NCBI GenBank assembly: GCA_045603745.1
Contig: JAZUMQ010000021.1
Coordinates: 1 to 9,770, forward strand
Direction of reading: 5' to 3'
Length of the DNA: 9,770 bases
DNA from: RGIG995 sp045603745
GTDB lineage: Bacteria > Bacillota > Clostridia > Oscillospirales > UBA644
The notes below the pieces were generated by a model that made no database searches, was not told the DNA's origin, and was given only the letters and a program-made list of their open reading frames with translations. The stretch's first letter is position 1; each line of letters starts with the position of its first letter. Shown here one piece after another: positions 7,201 through 9,770 of the stretch. The translations under genes and the position numbers were made by a program.

Positions 7201-9193
7201 TCTTCTTGAAAACGGTAACGTCACCCTTCGGTTGAATGCCGATACCGGATTGGTTACCCAGTATACCGTGGGCGGAAAAGACATTTTTGTCAACGGTGAA
7301 ACGTTTACTCCGTCTATGATCTCGAACTTGCTGCGTAATCCCACCGGTGGTGACATTGTTTCTGCTTCTGCTTTCGCATCTCGCAAAACCTTGACTGCCT
7401 TGTCTCAAAATTATGCAGAAACCAAGACGTTGCCTGAAGGTTACAAAGTTACCAAGGTTTCTGATAAACAATATCGTATCGAACTGAATTATCTTTGGGT
7501 TACCTATCCCATTCAAACCATGAGAGCCTTCAGTTACGATACGCAATATACCGTTGTATACGATGTGTATGCAGACGGTGAAATTCAGGTTTCCGTCAAG
7601 TATCAACCTACAGTAGGTGCAACCGTTCCTTTGGAACTTTCTTCCGTCATGACCTTGACCTCTGATTTCAAGACCATGAGCTGGCACGGTATGGGACTGG
7701 GCGAAACTTACAGCGACAAGTCTGCCAATTCTCGTGTGGATACTTATAAAGACGTTGCAATCATCGATCAACTCGGCTCTGACTATCTGTATAGCACCGG
7801 TTCCGGCGACAAGACCGAGATCCGTTGGTTGGCTTTGGAACGGGAAGATGGTTCCGGAATCGTTGTTACCAGCGATACGGATTTGTTTGCCGTTAACGTT
7901 TCTAAGGATTATCCTTGGAATATTTCCAACTACGTTTCTTCCGGTGCATCTGCTGCGAAGAAAGATACGGTTCTTCGTGTCATCGGCCAGCAGAGAGGTG
8001 CCAGCGCCAATACCCTGTTCGATCAGGAATATTCTGACGCGAATTACCTTGAACCCGGCGTGAATTACACGTATTCTTTCCGTATCGTTCCTGTAAATTC
8101 CGGCTATGATGCGGATCAGATCAGCAAGACTGTTTTGAATAGCGGTACGAATTTGACCGCACAAGAGACGATTAATCTTAACAATAACTCCTTTGCATTG
8201 ACAAATGCAGCATTGACGAATACCTATCTCTCCGGTCTTGCGGATGGCTCGGTTGCCGCTCAGGAAGCTTTAGGAAATGCTTCTCAATATTGGGTCAAAG
8301 AAGACGCAACGGATCTTAAAGTTGTTGACGCGTTCCGGATTAAGAGCGTTTCTAAGGGATTGTATCTGTCACCTGTCTCAAAAGATGCTAACGGTGGTTT
8401 GCCCTCCCAAGCGGAATTGACTTTGGCTTCCTACCGCGGTCTTGCATGGCAGAACTGGATTTATGAAGATAACCAGCTCTTCTGTAACGGATACGGCTCC
8501 GGCGGCTACTATGCTCTGTACTTGGCGGGTGTTTCCGGCTTTAGTAATGCCGGTGCTCGCATGACTTTGAAGGCGGCACGCTCTGAAGACCAGTCCAAGT
8601 GGACTATCGTTGCTGATGAAAACGATCCTTCTCGGATTCGGATCCAAAGTGCTTTGTCCGGGAAATATCTGACCGTAGTCGACAGCATGACCTACGCCAA
8701 TCCTTTGGTCGAAGATTATGCTTTCCGTCTCCGGAATTACCCAAGTAGCATCAATTGGAGTAGCTACAATTCCATTGCCAATGCAAACAGATACACCGCG
8801 GCAGATACCAAGGCGTGGGTCGGTGCTGATTACTACATTACTCAATGGGATCTTCTCCCCGCCGAATCCCAGATGTGGACTTTCGTTCCTGTCCAAAACG
8901 GTTATTTGATCGTGAATAAAGAGACCGGAAAAGCCCTGACCGTTGCCGAAGGTAGCTTGACTCAAGTTGAAGTTACCAATTCTCCGGAACAAATCTGGAC
9001 GGTAATTCCCTGCGACGGAATGTATGGAATCGTCAACAGTACTACGAATATGGCCCTGACCATTCGTTCGATTAACGGTTCCAACGTTCTGACGGTTCAT
9101 GCTTGGGAATCCCTTGCAATCCAAAAATGGAACTTGGCTTCCGATCAAGATCTTAAGGTCAATATTGAAGCCGGTAACGACTGGTATAAATAA
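4244..9193 (+). CDS. Giant lipoprotein with LacZ-like (GH2) pseudoenzyme and beta-trefoil lectin tail
   Basis: This 1649-residue protein begins with a lipoprotein signal peptide (Lys-rich start, LLLAIVLTLAVG core, lipobox LSAC with Cys24), so it should be tethered to the outer face of the membrane. Domains in order: GH2 sugar-binding jelly roll (about 49-262; SLNGEWDF at 76, VPANWELEGYDAPSY, GIYRDVYL); Ig-like (263-383); TIM barrel (384-660); second Ig-like (about 686-790); an extra beta-sandwich (about 816-933); acidic linker (945-980); LacZ small-chain domain (980-1292; SWHGMGLGETYSD); then about 340 residues with QxW beta-trefoil motifs. Against E. coli LacZ numbering, acid/base E461 is D517, nucleophile E537 is Q577, H357 is N410, H391 is G444, metal ligands E416 and H418 are N469 and N471, and W568 is S609; D201 is kept as D206. 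Beta-galactosidase activity is therefore unlikely, and a carbohydrate-binding or scaffold role is inferred. The frame is intact and has its own promoter and terminator, so it does not look like a decayed gene. Confidence 0.9.
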   Translation: MKHISKALLLAIVLTLAVGILSACGSTKGLEKRSEAFGSPETVTRNKEPYSTTLIPYESVEQALGGDYSASPYYQSLNGEWDFTMVLNPSLMPEGYESEKYAYTVADYAPVRMNKDQKITWGKISVPANWELEGYDAPSYTYNTYPWGNDLVAPNVSESYNPVGIYRNVVEVPSDWSGRQVYVTFEGVASCVYVYVNGAMVGYAEDSYTGKTFNITEAVKIGGENLVVFEVYKYCDGSYLEANDSVKFGGIYRDVYLYSAPETQIRDFTYDMQMSGKDALMNVTVALASYEKPGNDLTVDLSVYDASGNCILQPTKIGSTANFSEKPASTANAYLGEVGSRVSVPSPALWTAETPNLYTVILELKDGNKVLDTVSKRIGFKTVGVTAADDGRQTFVLNGEAVTLRGILYNENSAVSGMFVSRDEMISDIKLMKELNINAVRSPGRPLSEEFISLCDEYGLYVIDDISLNSNPYSNKDESSIPGDQSVWQNACLDRLLSVVYRDKNSASVIMWSVGNDSGTGSNFSVLRNWLTAADTRMIVYDDDETASDLIIGSDISLNDFVQLLNDTANKKAILFQDTNGGLLNNGGNFSAYSDLMEQYDNFQGGFFSYWADNAIYWPIKSSEASAILQSTPYSKETADSYRLTYAGSWNEFGSAVDTYQSLAGIVTADRKLQSDALELKNALSPIYIIAQDIATGTFKVSNRNSFTDFASTYEISYEVTDGKTVLKSGTVSDLEVKAGQSATFTVDYGTDISKGNFYVYFTVKYKTAPSWTDSKDLTVFAKQISLTEDPAVSKDGSVQKHEGTALNLTVFQAPEVYLSNYTFSKGQIYVTNRSLTNFNDVYTVSWTVYEKHGYWENPRWVIFDQGTLNNFNVPAGAENQLVNLYNKTSGAALDAKYAAHIVLTTKIDIAGVPAGTQFVYTLNTDESSNIPFRLDPNRDPVEVSVDNSGEVTLGPAAMDTEPEVKDTDLVDLPEAPSSYTGASSILLENGNVTLRLNADTGLVTQYTVGGKDIFVNGETFTPSMISNLLRNPTGGDIVSASAFASRKTLTALSQNYAETKTLPEGYKVTKVSDKQYRIELNYLWVTYPIQTMRAFSYDTQYTVVYDVYADGEIQVSVKYQPTVGATVPLELSSVMTLTSDFKTMSWHGMGLGETYSDKSANSRVDTYKDVAIIDQLGSDYLYSTGSGDKTEIRWLALEREDGSGIVVTSDTDLFAVNVSKDYPWNISNYVSSGASAAKKDTVLRVIGQQRGASANTLFDQEYSDANYLEPGVNYTYSFRIVPVNSGYDADQISKTVLNSGTNLTAQETINLNNNSFALTNAALTNTYLSGLADGSVAAQEALGNASQYWVKEDATDLKVVDAFRIKSVSKGLYLSPVSKDANGGLPSQAELTLASYRGLAWQNWIYEDNQLFCNGYGSGGYYALYLAGVSGFSNAGARMTLKAARSEDQSKWTIVADENDPSRIRIQSALSGKYLTVVDSMTYANPLVEDYAFRLRNYPSSINWSSYNSIANANRYTAADTKAWVGADYYITQWDLLPAESQMWTFVPVQNGYLIVNKETGKALTVAEGSLTQVEVTNSPEQIWTVIPCDGMYGIVNSTTNMALTIRSINGSNVLTVHAWESLAIQKWNLASDQDLKVNIEAGNDWYK
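8160..9190 (+). other. C-terminal beta-trefoil (ricin-type/CBM13-like) lectin region of the lipoprotein
   Basis: Residues of about 1306-1649 carry repeated QxW-type motifs typical of ricin-like beta-trefoils: QNW (1403-1405), QSKW (1450-1453), QMW (1543-1545), QIW (1583-1585) and QKW (1627-1629). They are linked by strands such as FRIKSVSKGLYL, IRIQSALSGKYLTV, YLIVNKETGKALTV and YGIVNSTTNMALTI. The length and motif number suggest two trefoils, or one complete and one diverged. Such folds usually bind galactose- or xylose-containing glycans; the ligand here is unknown. Confidence 0.75.
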
Positions 9194-9200
9194 TTGAATC

Positions 9201-9242
9201 AAAAAATGGCGGTGCCGAAGATTGCTTCGGCACCGTTTTTTT
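9201..9242 (+). terminator. Strong bidirectional terminator between convergent genes
   Basis: An 11-bp GC-rich perfect stem, CGGTGCCGAAG (9210-9220) with CTTCGGCACCG (9225-9235), has an ATTG loop. It is followed by seven T on the plus strand and by CCATTTTTT on the minus strand (from the A-run at 9201-9206). It serves both the lipoprotein gene and the small gene whose stop codon abuts it. Confidence 0.95.
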
Positions 9243-9432
9243 AATTTTCGGGAATTTTTTCCGGGTCTTTCCCCGGCAATTTTATTGCCTTGCAGGGAGC
9301 ACTTAAACTCATGGTTTTCTCGTCCCTTTTTTCAATGCGCAAGGCACAACCGGTAGCTTCGGTGGTAGAAACGATAGGGTTTGTCAAAAATGCGTTTTCT
9401 GCCGGATAATGTTTATTGAATTTATCTTTCAT
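9241..9432 (-). CDS. Small hydrophilic protein, function unknown
   Basis: This 63-residue gene starts with ATG and ends in TAA beside the shared terminator. I do not recognise it. It is hydrophilic and charged (many Lys and Glu), with no signal peptide or membrane segment. A central motif NPIVSTTEATG is followed by a basic/acidic tail containing two Cys (residues about 29 and 47) and a Pro/Lys/Glu-rich end (LPGKDPEKIPEN). The ribosome binding site GGGAGG (9441-9446) is one of the best in the window and sits 8 bases from the ATG, so translation is likely. No convincing promoter was found upstream; a TTGACA at 9531-9536 lacks a matching -10. The composition suggests a mostly unstructured or very small soluble protein. 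Confidence 0.72.
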   Translation of the reverse strand: MKDKFNKHYPAENAFLTNPIVSTTEATGCALRIEKRDEKTMSLSAPCKAIKLPGKDPEKIPEN

Positions 9433-9440
9433 TTTATATT

Positions 9441-9446
9441 CCTCCC
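9441..9446 (-). promoter_or_regulatory. Ribosome binding site of the small unknown gene
   Basis: On the minus strand GGGAGG lies 8 bases before the ATG at 9432. This is the main support for calling the short frame a gene. Confidence 0.85.
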
Positions 9447-9581
9447 AAATGTAGTTTTTCCGATTTCATAAAATTGATCGATTCCAAAAAACTCCTTTTT
9501 GCTTTTAAAACTTTTTGTAAACTGTGAATTTGTCAATGATGTGAGACTGAAGTTTGAAAAAAAATCATGAGATCTTCATTC

Positions 9582-9636
9582 AAAGGGTTGCTTCCGGAGG
9601 GAGGGGCGTAGTCCCGAGTGACGGAAGCAACCCTTT
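9582..9636. repeat. Long palindromic hairpin element (REP/MITE-like candidate)
   Basis: AAAGGGTTGCTTCCG (9582-9596) and its perfect complement at 9622-9636 form a 15-bp stem. The 25-base GC-rich loop holds a small internal GGG..CCC pair (GGGGCGTAGTCCC). It has no strong T-run on either side; minus-strand reading gives only CCCTTTG. The arm-GGAGGGAG-core-CGAGTGACGG-arm layout is like palindromic extragenic repeats I have seen in Clostridia genomes. It could also be a weak terminator for the transposase, whose stop is 9 bases away. Confidence 0.6.
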
Positions 9637-9644
9637 TGTGCGAA

Positions 9645-9770
9645 TCAGAGCGGGATTTCTTCCAATTCTTTTCGCTTTTCCATGGGCGTTTTCCAATTCA
9701 AAACGGTCATCGGAATTCGGTTGGACCGGTACAAATAACGCTTCATTTGCTCCTGTAAATCCTCGTACGA
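9645..9770 (-). CDS. C-terminal end of a probable DDE (rve-type, IS3-like) transposase or integrase, partial
   Basis: Only the last 41 residues are in the window; the gene runs in from the right edge and ends with TGA at 9645-9647. The segment RYLYRSNRIPMTVLNWKTPMEKR matches the usual C-terminal pattern of rve-superfamily transposases such as IS3: a Tyr- and Arg-rich stretch, a Leu-x-W/Y-K-T-P turn, then a Glu/Lys/Arg helix. The catalytic DDE residues lie outside, so family and integrity cannot be judged. Phage- or ICE-type integrases with the same core are an alternative. Confidence 0.6.
   Translation of the reverse strand, partial: SYEDLQEQMKRYLYRSNRIPMTVLNWKTPMEKRKELEEIPL

Noticed and set aside
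4616..9202. Several long minus-strand open frames (for example 4616-5710, 7175-8164, 8378-9202)
   Set aside because: They are shadows of the continuous lipoprotein frame, lack ribosome binding sites, and show no protein motifs.
9505..9536. Promoter for the small minus-strand gene from TTGACA at 9531-9536
   Set aside because: No acceptable -10 hexamer occurs at 16-18 bases; the best nearby matches are AAGTTT or AGTTTT.
1..9770. CRISPR arrays, tRNA or rRNA genes
   Set aside because: No regularly spaced short direct repeats, no cloverleaf-like sequence and no rRNA-like stretch were seen on reading both strands.

Overview
The window looks like chromosome from a low- to mid-GC Gram-positive bacterium, most likely an uncultured or gut-type member of the Clostridia. 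The signs are strong AGGAGG-type ribosome binding sites, SigA-type promoters with 17-base spacers, a lipobox lipoprotein, a surface protein built from aromatic/glycine cell-wall-binding-type repeats, and a prolyl-tRNA synthetase of the short type common in Clostridia. The species cannot be named from the sequence.

Layout. 1-968 (+) is the 3' end of a surface protein made of four ~75-residue repeats, closed by a terminator. 1085-2215 (+) is a stand-alone calcineurin-like metallophosphoesterase with its own promoter and terminator. 2477-3910 (-) is proS, driven by a perfect-consensus promoter. A possible small ORF (2263-2466, -) lies 10 bases downstream of proS. 3911-4243 is a divergent regulatory region. 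4244-9193 (+) is a 1649-residue lipoprotein with full LacZ-type (GH2) architecture, an extra beta-sandwich and a C-terminal beta-trefoil lectin region. 9241-9432 (-) is a small unknown gene with an excellent ribosome binding site, converging on the lipoprotein across a shared bidirectional terminator. 9582-9636 is a 15-bp-stem palindromic element. 9645-9770 (-) is the C-terminal end of a probable transposase.

The most interesting item is the giant lipoprotein. It aligns collinearly with LacZ, with nearly identical spacing between key positions, yet almost every catalytic or metal-binding residue is replaced: the acid/base Glu is Asp, the nucleophile Glu is Gln, both active-site His are lost, all three Mg ligands are changed and the active-site Trp is Ser. 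Together with the lectin tail, this suggests a surface-anchored carbohydrate-binding pseudoenzyme rather than a beta-galactosidase.

The genes do not form one operon. Each main gene has its own promoter and/or terminator, so the window reads as unrelated single-gene units. The two extracytoplasmic proteins (repeat protein and pseudo-GH2 lipoprotein) share only a likely cell-surface location.
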